From contig JAJTUP010000025.1 of assembly GCA_021399435.1 (NCBI GenBank), positions 372,001 through 436,000 on the forward strand: a stretch of 64,000 nt of DNA, written 5' to 3'. Under the pieces are notes generated by a model. The model did not search any database, had not been told where the DNA came from, and worked only from the letters and a program-made list of their open reading frames with translations. Shown here piece after piece: positions 1-11,605 of the stretch; within the stretch, counting starts at the first letter, position 1, and every line of letters begins with the position of its first letter. Source of the stretch: Diaporthe sp. PMI_573 (Eukaryota > Ascomycota > Sordariomycetes > Diaporthales > Diaporthaceae). The position numbers and the translations under genes are program-made.

Positions 1-560
1 CCTCCTGACGGCCCAGTGTCGTGTGAACTTTAAGATGGGGAGGCATCTGGGCAGGCCAAAGTGCCTAGAAGACGATTACTTTATTCTTGGGTGGAGACTT
101 TTATGTGACTTTTGTGTGTGTATATATTTTACATACCTTTCGTATGGAGAAATTGAATGGTATTTTATTTGCTTCTTCTTTTCACTTTGGCCTGTTCGTG
201 GCACCGGCGGCGCCCCCACTGCTGGTCGTGTTTGCTACGGTCTGGGGTTCAAAATGTTGCAGCGTCCCCAGTGGAGTCTGGACTCGCAGATATATGCAGG
301 TCTGTCTGTCGCTGATGCTGTAGGTCTATCATTCTCAAACATCGGAGTTCTACACGTCCACCAAGAGCAATCGAGATGTGCTTGTGAGAAGTAGCAAGTT
401 TTTTTATTTGCTGCGCTGTATATCCACCAGGTCTGGCGTCCGAATTGTTCAAGTTCGGGTTCAAAATATATACATTTGTAATGTTATGTTGGCGGCATTC
501 CTCCCATGAAAGTCAGGCCACGGCCCTGCTCGGCAAAGTCGACCGACAGACAGCCCCTGC
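1..560. other. Intergenic, no gene recognised
   Basis: Only short overlapping open frames without motifs or codon structure are visible. The right part is probably the 3' untranslated and terminator region of the minus-strand secreted-protein gene that ends at 561. Confidence 0.5.
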
Positions 561-1102
561 TTAATCGAGGTTCAGGGCCGGATCCTGGGTGCAGAAGGTC
601 TTGATGTCCTTCTCGGTGACACGGCACATGGTGAATCTGGAGTAAATTGAATTGCCTCGGTCAGAAAAGACAAACTACAGCGGCAAAGGGGACGGGACAA
701 AACTCACGGAGAGGGGTTGGGGTTAGCGTTATAGCAGTCCCCAGGCACAGCGACCTCGGTGACCGTGCACGAGTCGGTGATGTACCCATAGATGGTGAGG
801 CCGGTCTTCTCATCGGCGTGCTTGACGAGGTGGGTCGTGTCGGCGGCGCCGGGGATGTCGGCGGTCCTCTCGCACGAGGCCGGGAACTCGTCCGCGGCGA
901 CGTACTCGTACCCGCCCTGGGCGATGTCGCTCAGGGCCTGGGCAAAGGGCTGCAGGCCGATCTCCGCGCCGCTGGGGCACTTGTAGCCAAAGTCTGAGAA
1001 CCACGTCAGGCCCTGGCAGCCACCGGCGCCGTTGCACAGCTTGTCGTCCCAGGCGAGGGCGGCGGCTGGGAGGAGGGCTAGGAGGGCGGTTTTGGCGTAC
1101 AT
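561..1102 (-). CDS. Small secreted cysteine-rich protein (2 exons)
   Basis: Two exons, 708-1102 and 561-636, joined across a 71-bp intron with donor GTGAGT and acceptor CAG; the phase closes exactly and gives 156 residues. Residues 1-17 form a signal peptide (MYAK, then a Leu/Ala-rich core, with cleavage likely after ALA). The mature chain has eight cysteines at about 23, 29, 42, 77, 112, 123, 136 and 147, enough for four disulfides. The last two cysteines lie only in exon 2, which supports the splice model. No enzyme motif is seen. Size, secretion and even cysteine number fit the small secreted proteins of plant-associated fungi, some of which are effectors, but no family is recognised. A TATA-like box lies about 80 bp upstream. 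Function is unknown; the gene model itself is well supported. Confidence 0.78.
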
Positions 1103-3869
1103 TTTTGCTTGTGTGGGTGGGTGGTTTGAGTGATGGTGGGAGGAGCGAGCGAGTGTGTTGTAAAGAGAGTGCGTTTGGGTATATATGTATGCTTGTATGT
1201 ATGAATGGGTGTAAATGGTGGTTGGAAATGGGTGCGGATAGCCTCCTTTATATCCAGTGTACTCGGACAGTGTACTGCTACTCAGAAAACAAAATTGGCT
1301 ACACCTGAATTAAGGTTAAAACAAACCTGGGCGCCGATCATCAGGTGGCAGACCCGGAAACAATCTCGGAGCCGTGGGCCCGCCATGTTGGCAGGTTGGT
1401 TTTGGGTAATGATTGATGGGTAAACAGGATGTTGACTCCTCAATGCTGCAGTACACACACACAAATACCCATGACGTTGTACCGGAGAACCGTAATAGTA
1501 CAGCCTATACCAGTGACAGGCTGTGTCAGCGCGCGCCCCCCTTACGAGTTTAGATGGGCTCCCGGCTGGGGGGGCCTCATTTACCTCCAACCGTAGGCGA
1601 GGCTTGTCTTCCCCACACGTTTCCTCGCTAAGTTAGGGCGGCCGTTTCCACAGCCCTTAGTTCCTGAGCATAAACTGACTCGCACCACCGACTTCCGGGT
1701 CCGTCAGCCCTTCCAAACCTGGGAGTGTTCCACCTGTTGCTTCTTCAGGGGGACAGCGGCTCCCTTTAATATCGCGCCTCGCCGAGCCTGGCCGCATTGA
1801 CCTGCCAAGGAAGGGTCTCCCGCTCTTAGAGTGCGCTCCAATGAACAGATGTGCTGCGTTTCTATAATGGTATAGCCTGGCCTTACAACCACCCGCTTGC
1901 ATTTGGACGTAGATGAAGAGACGCCGTCTAAGCGACTTTCCCGCGCGCTCCGTCTTTGCCGCAATTAGCACGCTGCGTAGCCTCGATGTTGACTTCGCGC
2001 CAGGCCTCTGACAGAGTTCATTAGCCTCTGTCTACGCCGTTCCTGGCCTTGGATGCGTAATTGCCACGGGTCGCCTAGACTGCGAGCTACTGCGAGGCTG
2101 ACTGACGGGCTCGGCGGCCCTCTCCAGCTTGTAGGGCTGGGTGCCCACCGTCGGCATCAGGGGCAGCCTTGGCGTGTGGCTTCAAGCCAGCTGCGGTCGG
2201 CCAGCTGGCTGCAGCCAGCGAGCTACGTAGGCTCAGCACATACCGGGCAATAGAGTGAATGGCAACGTGGCCTCCTTTCGGCTCCACGCATCTGTCAAGC
2301 ATCGGAAGGGATCTTCAGGAGGATTGTAACGGTGTCAAACTGGCGGGCAGTCTCCTTCCAGTCTCTGTGACCCGTGGAGGGTGTTATAATTACCTCATGG
2401 GATGTCGACAAGAGGTAAAAGGGAAATGCGAATGGAAAGAGGTGAGACCAGGCTGTGGTGGCAGGCTAGTCTGTTTAAGCATATCCATCGTATTCCTGTA
2501 TGGCGGCTTCATCTTGGGGATCGACATGCGTTGTGCCAAGTACATCGCTTTCAGGAGGTTGACCAGCGCATAACTGTGGATCCTCCAAGGCAGAGTGTGG
2601 GTCAGGCCAAGGAAGGTTATTGTATTTTGGCGCGTGAAAGGTGAGCGCTGAGCTAGGAGGGTGCAAATGATCAAATGATGTCTCGAGGTGACTTGCTGGA
2701 CCTTTTGAATGTATTTGCCGTGCCCATTGATCTTTCTGGAGATATGTGGTGTGCCCAGGTATCAGTGAGATCATGCCTTCAGCACATTGTGTGTAAACCC
2801 AAATTGTTTGATCCCTGACAGAAGGGGACTCTGGGCTGGTTCTGTGGTATTGTTGAGAGCCTCTGCAGGCAGAAGGAGAAATAATGGAGAACCTCGCTGA
2901 ATCTCCTGACAAAGAAGTCTCAGCTGCTGACATAATTCCGCGAGATGGGTTGGTAGATCGATGATCTCCCCCATGTCATGTTTGATGAAGCAGTGACTCA
3001 TGGCAGGGGCTGTGGAGGGATTTGGGTGGTGCTACATTACCAGCCTCACAAGCACAGAGCATGAGCAGATAAAAAGAGAGTGCTGGAAGATTCGATCCGT
3101 TTCAAAATGCAAGGGCACACTGGTCCAACAAGCAAAATAACTGCGCTGGTGGGTCAGATAGGGTCACATAAACTCTGAACACGGTCTCATGCTAATCTAA
3201 GGAATCTGCTCACACCATCTTACAACTATTTCACAAAATGCAACATACATGTAGGTAAATGACACTTAAGTACAGGAATTTCTCAGAGAAGTATGTGCAT
3301 TCCATGTGCTGTCAAAAGAAGCCGGCCATCTCAAATCATGCGAGAACGACCTGCAAAGAAAAGAGAGAAAGACTCGACCAACACTAGTCCCCTCAAATGA
3401 AAACGAAGCCACCTGACTGTGAGGTGCCCTGCTGTTGTCGAAATTAAAAGGTATGAAAAAGGCGCCATGGGCGAAAGAAAAGAAAGCTGTCGAAAGCTGC
3501 CGAAAGACCAACGAAGCCAGCCATGATCGTGCTGAAACCTGTCGAAGGGAAAAGGGAAGAGGGAAAAGTCGATGCGCCTCAATCAAACCATCTATCATGA
3601 ACTCCAACTGCCGCAATCCCTAGCCCAGCACCCGAGATAGTATAGCCGCGTGGCAAAATGACGGCAAAAGACATCGCCCTGACTCCTCCTTTTTGGATCT
3701 CTTTCTAATGGTCTTTGGTGTAGGGGTATCTTGTCTTATGCATCGTGTTTTCAAAATCAAACGAAGAAAATGCAAACAAGACAAACGCCGTGAAACAAAA
3801 TCCACAGCCCCAAAGCACGCAAACGACGCTGTGACAGGGAAAACGAAGAGTTGGGACGAATTGCACCTC
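1103..3869. other. Intergenic, no gene recognised
   Basis: The left 150 bp hold the promoter of the minus-strand secreted protein. The rest has only short open frames in conflicting phases. The minus-strand frames at 2475-3001 look faintly protein-like but could not be joined with good splice sites. Confidence 0.45.
1180..1187 (-). promoter_or_regulatory. TATA-like box for the secreted cysteine-rich protein
   Basis: A TATATA stretch sits about 78 bp upstream of the ATG at 1102, a plausible core-promoter distance in fungi. It is called from sequence and position only. Confidence 0.35.
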
Positions 3870-5160
3870 TCAGTAAAGAGAGTATCCACCGTCGATGATG
3901 CAGTTGGCTCCGGTCATGAAGCTCGAGGCGTCCGAGGCGAGGAAGACGCACAGGCCGTTGAGCTCGTCAACATTGCCGAGGCGGGCCTGCGGGGTGAGAC
4001 GCATCCAGACCTTCTTCTGGGCGTCGAGGGCGGGGACCTTGTTGAGGGCGGTGTCCATGTAACCAGGGGAGACTGATATTCGTTAGTTGCCTGCTATGTG
4101 ACCTAAAGTGATGCTATCTGGAACACTCCATAGCATGAAAGATTGGGATCTGTGAAGGGTGAAAAATGGTACTCACTGCAGTTCACACGGATGTTGTACT
4201 TGGCCCACTCAGCCGCCAGCGACCGGCCCAGCTGCACCACGCCCGCCTTGGAAGCGTTGTAGCAAGACTGCTCCTGCGGGTAGTTCACAATGCCGCCGCT
4301 CATGCTGGCAATAAGCACAATGGACGCCGGCTTGCCCGCGGCGATGGCGGCACGTCCAACAGCCTGGGACACGAGGAACGAGCCCGTGAGGTTGATATCG
4401 ATGAGGCGGCGGAACATGCCCTCCTCGTATGCCTCGGCGGGGATGTTGCTGTCCGCGATGCCGGCAGAGTTGATGAGCACGTCCGGGGTGCCGTAGGAGC
4501 TGGTCACGGACTGCACCGCCGCGTTGATGGCGCCGACGTTGCGCACGTCTACCTTATAGAACGTCACGGGGAGGCCGGTCTTGGCGTGCAGCTCCGCCGC
4601 GGAGGTGTCGCCCAGCTCCTGGTTTGCGTCAAAGAGGGCGATGGCTTTGGCGCCGGCCTCTGCGCAGGCTCGGGCCATGAAGTTGCCCAGGCCGCGGGCG
4701 CCGCTGGGAGGATGGATGTTAGAGTGAATGTTGGATTGTCAAACGGGGAGCGGGAGTTGTAAGGGCGGGGGAAACTTGAAAGGTGGTTTGAGGTCAATTG
4801 GCCATGAGGGACTTACCCGGTGACGATGATGACCTTGCCCTTCACGGTCATGGACTTGACGGTCGCAGGGAGCATCTTGTAGGTCTCGTCGGAGAGGACA
4901 GTGAGGTCCTCCATCTCGTTGGTCTTGGGCACAGCGGGGCCGGTTCTGTCCTCGGGGCGGACGGGGATGGCGGAGTGCACCTTGCCCTCCGGGGTGTAGA
5001 CGATGGCCGGGACCTCGTTCTCGTTCACGGGGCTGGCCTTGAAGATCGGGTAGCTGATGGTGAGGCCGCGCTGGGCGGCGGGGGCGGCGCGTGCCAGGGC
5101 CGTGGTGTTTTGGCGAGAAGCCAGGCGCGCGAAGCGCGAAGCGTTGCGTGCAGCAAACAT
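3870..5160 (-). CDS. Mitochondrial-type short-chain dehydrogenase/reductase (3 exons)
   Basis: Exons 4817-5160, 4177-4703 and 3870-4072 join in phase (donors GTAAGT and GTGAGT) and give 357 residues. The NAD(P)-binding glycine motif TGGARGLG spans the first splice junction at residues 114-121. NSAG is at 193-196, the catalytic Ser is in IASMSG (about 248-250), and the catalytic Tyr and Lys are in YNASK (Y263, K267). The C terminus carries PGYMDT and the usual TGANCIIDGGYS end. This is a classical SDR, closest in feel to the polyol dehydrogenases (mannitol, sorbitol and arabinitol type). Residues 1-105 are an added N-terminal part: the start is rich in Arg, Ala and Ser with no acidic residues for about 45 residues, typical of a mitochondrial presequence. 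The substrate is not determined by sequence. Confidence 0.88.
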
Positions 5161-7832
5161 GATGTGTCTCGTGGAAGAGGAGAATTTAGATAGTAGGGTG
5201 AGTGTTGGAGTGGGTGGCTGGACAATTCTCGTGAGCTGGAGTGTCGTCGTTGTTGAACGGGGACAAGATCTGGTAGGCAGAAGAATTAGAAGAAAGGTGT
5301 GGTGGCTGGTTTCTGAATTTTGGATATCTGGAGCTGCTCGAAAAGTGTGTTGCGGAATTTCGTTTGCGGGAATCTGGAATATCAGACGAAATTCGCCGCG
5401 ACATGGGACGCAGCGAAAACCACGAGCTTAGCTCTGCACCAGGATGAGAGTCTAGTGAATTAGATGTCGTGGTGAATTCTCAAGTGCGTCTCTTTTCTGC
5501 ACAGCTGAACTTCTCTCAAGCTTCAGCTTTGAAGTAACAATACCCAGTGACAAGACGTGAATACTCTGACTCTCTACAAACAAAGTCGAGGAAGAGTCGC
5601 GACACAATGAGAGAATAAATATAGGAAATTCACAATGAAGACTGTCACACCAGCCACCACCGGCCAACACTCATTGTATATATGCATGGCAGCTCCTGCA
5701 ATTTAAGCGAGAGAAACACGTGGAGGATGACAGTCGTGTGAGCAGCCAACTCCTTCAACTCCCATTTCGGACAGGAGCATCTGATCCAGGAGGCGCAACA
5801 GGTCTCCATTGACAATAGCAGCGTCATGGTATCAAAGTAATCCAAGGCCCCGCTAGCTACAGCGTGGGAGAGACGTCGGGTACCGGCCAAGTCGGAGAAG
5901 ATTCTACGACAAGGGCCCCTCTGACAGGGCTGGGCTGCTTGGGCTTGTTAGTCAATTAGTCAGTGGAGCGGAAACACCGCGGCCAGACCCCTTCGTCCCT
6001 GCGTAATACGCGGTCTGTTGATGTGGTGAGCCGGGTGCTCCGCTGCGGAGTTGCTGCGGAACCAAGGTTTTGGTTCTTGATGCTCACGGCGTGGAATGCC
6101 CAGCCAAAGGGAGCAACTGCTCCATTTCGCTTCGCTCTTGCGCGGAGTATCTGCGGAATATAAGACCTCTTTCCTTGAGGTAGTACGCTGCGTAGGAATG
6201 GTCTGTAGAACATGTTCATTGGCGCGAGTAAATACTTAGGTGGCATTGCCCATCGAGTCACTTTGGCAGATCAAGATACTGTCAACTGCAAAGCCAATCT
6301 CCAGCAGGTGTAGCGAGAGAGCAGGCTGGACAGCTTCTGCAATCCGATGTTGTAGAAGTGTGTCACTTTCTTTGGGGGGCTTCACAAAGCCGAGGCCTTG
6401 AGGAGCCTGGTTTATGGATGGTGGGCCTGATTCCATGCAGTTCGGTGAGGCGACACTACGAGAGGCGGAGCGTAGCCCGGTGTCAGACGGCCAACCCGGA
6501 GCTGCCGTGGGCGTGAGTAACGAGAGGGTAAAAGTGAAAGGAGGTGAGTCAGCTGGTAGACGGCACGGCATTAAGCCGAGATGTCCAACAGTCCGTCTGA
6601 AGCGGTCTTCGATCCAGACCGCTCATGTTGCCCCGGAACTGAGCTCCGTTGCGGTGTGCTGCATTCTGACGGTCTTTAGACGCAAGATGTGACAGGAGAG
6701 CAAGGCAAGCCTGCAAGAGGCGTGGGAAAGCCCTGTCTGCTTGGTCACTCTTCTGCAACCGGCGGTCGACTCTCGCCCTTATGTTTGCAGCATAGGCACT
6801 GTTCTGGAAGAATCGTTCAGAAAGACACTGCAATTCCGAGGCACAGACAGATTGAGGTTCGGATCGGCCAAAACATTATTCCCGACCCCGGATCTGCGAC
6901 CTCGATTCTGCCCACCTGGTGATTTCAGCGAGGAGTCTGCAGGCACACCACATGGCGTCTATTCGCTTCGAGGTGGTGGGAACGGACACCATTGAGAGAA
7001 ATTGCACCGACTGGCCGCGATGCGTGCGACAGTTGTCGCTGCTGATTTTCCAGGGGTTAGATATCGCCGGCAAAGAACGTCAAGAGAAAGACGGCGCTGT
7101 TCCCATTGCAGACGCTGGCGATGGTGGGGTTTTGAGAAAGGGACCTGGGGACCACGCCAATGTAGTCCTCTATGACGAACCTTATGGTCGGAAAACGCGG
7201 CTCTCGATGGCATTCTCGAAGCACAGGTCCCTGATGCTGTAGTTAGTTCAGGCCATGATGGACGCATTCGAGTGGTATCTAGAACTTGTTTCGCAGTCTC
7301 CGGCGGTGGTGTATTTCCCGTGCTACATCCGACTGCCCGACCTACCAGTCAGAGCTCTCATGGTAAGCCAAAAGTAATTGAGGCTCAGGTTGTTCAGCGA
7401 GCGCTTGATCTTGTTCAACCGGCGTGGCTGACCATCTTGGGAGTCGATGCTCCCGAGTTTGAGAGGTGCAGTGCAGGACAGAATGGCAACCCGGCCTCCG
7501 TGCATCAAAAGATCCCTAGACCTAATCAGTAGACCGTCCTGGTGGGTTACACAACAGCTCGTATATGCATTCTTCTCGCATCAAATGACGTCAGGCCAGC
7601 TTTATCGCAAGCTGACTGATCTCACCATAGTTTTGATCAGGGCCCGACGGGCGTGCCTAGAATTCTGAAGTTGATGAGCTACATTTTTGTCTGGCACTCT
7701 CCATCTTGACTTTTCAGCCGCCCCTGCATCCAAACTCTCCATAGACATCCGTCACCACTAGATAATCCCCTGTTTTGTCCAGTGCGTCTACATTTGTATC
7801 ACATAGCGGCAACTGGTAACACAATCAGGGAA
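5161..7832. other. Intergenic, no gene recognised
   Basis: About 2.7 kb with only short, overlapping open frames on both strands. No domain, repeat array, tRNA or transposon terminus was recognised. It may hold decayed coding DNA upstream of the broken HET gene, but nothing specific supports that. Confidence 0.4.
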
Positions 7833-10209
7833 ATGGCGGACTTGATGAACTGCCCATTTTGCTCACAGTTAATGGACTTATTTCGTCGTCTTCGTCCGAT
7901 CCATCCTGACATCAGTACGACCGAGCTCGGGAAAATATCGGACATTATTGAGATGCCTTGTCCACATGCCGATTCCATCCGCAGGTTGTGGGAGAGAGGC
8001 CTTGCTCTATGTGGACGGATAGACGGCGACTTGGAGAAGAATTCACCGCAAGGCTGGACTGTCGATACGGAAAATAATTCTCGTATGACTCTGACTCTGA
8101 GATTCTACTTGGACGGGCGTTATAAATTCCATCTCGTGATCAGTCTGGTCTCTAGGCCTGATAAACCGGGACATCCCGGCGAGACAAGGGTTCTCAGTCC
8201 TCAATGGATCAGTCCTTCGATCCCGTGTGCCTGGTACGATGAGTGCCTCGAAGAACATGGCCAACGATGCCAACAGCCAACTTGGATGAGGCTACGTCCG
8301 GAGCCTATCGCAATGCCTGAATGGCTTGTTGATGTCGTCGACAACTGCGTGGTGCCATACGGCTCGATATGTCGCGCTTTCATACACCTGGGGTGGCGTT
8401 CAATGCCTGAAGCATACCAGCACAACTATCGAGCGACTGAAGGAAAAGGGTTCTTTAAACCCCGACCAAGCACCGGAAATTCCCCGGACTGTTCGGGAAG
8501 CTTTTGAGATAACAAAGTTGCTAGGCGAAAGGTACCTATGGGTCGACAGTCTATGTATTACCCAAGGCGAAGCAGCTGCATCCAAGGATTTGAACTCGAT
8601 GCATCATATATATGCCAACTCGGTTATCTGTCTTATAGCGCTCGCCGGAACAGATGCAAATCATGGCCTCCGAGGCATACAAGGGGTCTCGGCCCCAAGG
8701 CATGTTGAGCAGCTCATTTTCGACATGGCTGACGGAGAGAGGTTTTCTTGGTTTGCGGAGCCTCGCCGGCAGCTTATCGACGACAGCATGCTCTGTAACC
8801 AAAAGCTGCGTGCTGTTGAAGGGTCAAGCTACAACGAACGTGGTTGGACATATCAGGAAAATGTGTTTGCTAAGAGGCGGCTGATTTTCACTGGTGGCCC
8901 ACTTCGTTGGATTTGCGGACGCGCCAATTGGAATGAGGAGTCATACGGCAAAATGGACTTGGCCGATGGGCTTCCGACTTGGTGGATGCAAAATCCTGGA
9001 CCAAACTTACAACTTCTACAGCACGCCGCTAATCGCTTCAATACTCGCTACTTCACATATAATGCAGACACCTTGAGAGCCTTCCTGGGAATCCAGAACC
9101 ATATAGGCCGCGACTTCCTGGGTGGGTTGAACTATGGACATCCTGAGATTTTCTTCGACATCTCTCTGCTTTGGCGAGGAGGCTCGACAGCAAGATTGAG
9201 TTCCAAAAGACGGCTTAGCGGCGCCGCTAATTCAGATCCTCCCAGTTGGTCTTGGATGGGTTGGCAGGGTCAGTTCTATTTCGGTATAGACCAGGAGTTT
9301 CAGCTATGGCCCTGGGCCGAATATCAAGTCGGATTCACCCGATCTGTTGCGCAATGGTACACAATGCACTCTCCACAGGCAGCGGCATCAGATATGCGAC
9401 CGGTCAAATGCAGATGGCAGATCTGCAGAACTGCTGTCGAAAACGCTTCCACCCATATTCCTATCGGCTGGAAAAAGGGCGCCGTCAATGAAGACGGATC
9501 GGAACAATGTTACCGAAGAGTGCTAGGCTCCCAAGGTACCGACGAAAACTTTGGGTCCTTGCGTTTTGATTGGGATCAATACAAATTCAGGTATCCACTT
9601 CCTCTCCCATCTTCCACGGTGGCGACGAAACCAATCGAGCAGCGGCCTTTCATATTCGCGAGAACAACTCGCTCGTTTCTCGTGGCGAGAGGATTGGTGA
9701 AATCGGACCTACAACCCCGTTGGGACACCAGGGTAGAGCATCTTCTTGGGCTATTCAGTCGGGATGGGGAATGCGCCGGATTGTTGCAGCTTCACCATGC
9801 GTTGGATGCGTCTTGCTCCCCAGTCGAGCTCGTGGCTGTGGTGAAAGGATGGACTACGGCATTTTCTAAGTACTTTGTAGCCTTCCATGGACGGGAAGAG
9901 CCTTCAAGCACGCAGCGGCCTACCACAACTGATGACGAAAGCTACGATAGTAGGGAAGAGTCAATAGACATACAGTCGCCTGCGGGAAGTGATGATGAGA
10001 GCTATGGGAGTCGGGAAGAGTCTGTGGACCTGCAGTCGTCTACGGGAAGTGATGACGAAAGCTATGGGAGTCGGGAGATGAGGCATAGCTGCTACTTTGT
10101 TCTCTGTGTGACATGGGAGAATGGTGTTGCTCGACGTCAGGGCATGGGAATGGTTGAAGCAGACATATGGGAACGAAACCAAGAGCCCGTGGATCTGACT
10201 CTGGGATGA
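7833..10209 (+). pseudogene. HET-domain (heterokaryon incompatibility) gene with a frameshift
   Basis: The N-terminal frame starts at ATG 7833 (MADLMNCPFCSQ) and runs to the usual pre-HET segment WLVDVVDNCVVP near 8355. The HET core then continues in another frame: ARYVALSYTWGG, ERYLWVDSLCITQ, and an HIYANSVICLIAL-type strand, ending at 10209. Total length is 3n+1, so one extra base (or two missing) between about 8350 and 8365 explains the break. The segment is too short for an intron and has no AG acceptor. HET proteins trigger vegetative incompatibility and cell death in filamentous fungi. The C-terminal tail carries a 20-residue acidic repeat encoded by 60-bp units. If the indel is real the gene is dead or makes a truncated product from an internal start; if it is an assembly error the protein would have about 790 residues. 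Confidence 0.8.
9931..10077 (+). repeat. 60-bp coding tandem repeat in the HET gene (2.45 copies)
   Basis: Units at 9931-9990, 9991-10050 and partial 10051-10077. Each encodes a DDESY-x-SREES-type acidic and serine-rich 20-mer. The repeats keep the reading frame and differ at few positions. Confidence 0.9.
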
Positions 10210-11605
10210 AGTGTCGTGACACAAAGGTTCTCTGTTTACAGCGATTGAGTACATGGTATGCAGGCTACGGGACAGTCTCCACTATAACATCCCCTATATT
10301 ATGTGTTATGTTTTTGGTATATCTCTCGGTGATTGGCGGAGAGATCTCTGAAGAATTGCCTGGAAGGGGAATATGCCCTCGGCGACTTGCGTCTACACAG
10401 CGACTTACCGGTGCTGGCAATCGTAAGCAGCTGATCAGTACTTTTTGGCCTCCTGATCATAAATGCCACGAATGAAATGCTCCTTTCTACACCCACTGAA
10501 TGTTTCATCCGGCGCTGCAGCTTAATTTGGAGGGGTTGAGACGGGTCACTCTGAGTCGTCCCTTGTGGACTGTCTTAAGCGCCTTCTGCGGCTGCCAAGT
10601 CGAGCCCCTTTTCTGCCGTTCGACGCGATTCCGTTCCTGATGGAGCGACCGATCCTACAAGGCCCTTCAAGTTACCGTTGCGTCTGCACCTACTATACGA
10701 CAGGATCCTACACTGACAGAAGACCATTGTCGAAACGCCTCAAATCAGGCGACTTCGCCCGCGTCCTTGTCAAGATGCATGTGTAGGGCGGAATCGTGAT
10801 CCTAGGGCATTGATTGAGTTAACAGAGGACAAGGAGACTCCTGATTAGGGACGTACCTAGGTATGTTTCTAGACGGGTACCCATATTTGACTACCAAACT
10901 TGTGCCTAGCCGATGTTTATAGACGTGGTAAAAGGCCGGGGTCCATAAATACGCGTATTCGTAAACCCTGGTCGAGGATAACCCAGTTCAGCATCCACCT
11001 ACACAGTAAGGGAGGCCCGGGCCAGCTACCTTCTTCGGCCGATGCCGAGTGCGAGCCCGACCTGGAAACGCCATTGGAGGAATTCAGTCTGTCCTCCACC
11101 TGATGCCACTGTACCTGTGAATCAAACGAATCTTGGCGCTGGCTGACAGCCCGTAGCAGTGGGTCTTGGAAGATCCTTATGATGGCCTCTTAATCTAACA
11201 CCAGGAAGAACATCCTGCCGCTGATATGCAACCTTGGACTCACACACGAAATAGATCTTGCCCGAGTCCCTTGCCAAGAGACTTATACTGCGGGTCGCCT
11301 GGCTCCATCCCTGATGAATTTCCTAGAGCAGTAAAGTCAGACGGGCGGGCGCCTGTGAGGAAACAGCTCCATATGTCCTCCTTATCCGGGAAACGAAACA
11401 TGGTGGATGCGTGATGCAGGAGTATGTTGATTGCAGGAAGGACTTGGTCGCAGAATGAGTCGACAAGACCGCTTGACTGTTGGTTGGCGGCAACATAAAT
11501 ATAGACGTCGACCCTGAGTTGTGCCGAGAAATGTTTTCTTTCAACCCCATCATCTTCACTTCTTTTACATACTTCCTGGCTTGACGCCCATTTCATTCTT
11601 TCAAC
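10210..11605. other. Intergenic with the LPMO promoter
   Basis: No gene recognised; open frames are short and unrelated to known domains. The right end holds the AA9 gene promoter, including a TATA-like box. Confidence 0.45.
11495..11503 (+). promoter_or_regulatory. TATA-like box of the AA9 LPMO gene
   Basis: ATAAATATA about 103 bp before the ATG at 11606; position and composition fit a core promoter. Confidence 0.35.

Noticed and set aside
2475..3001. Minus-strand frames that look faintly protein-like (76 and 152 codons)
   Set aside because: The two frames are in different phases, no convincing GT-AG pair joins them, and no motif is recognised.
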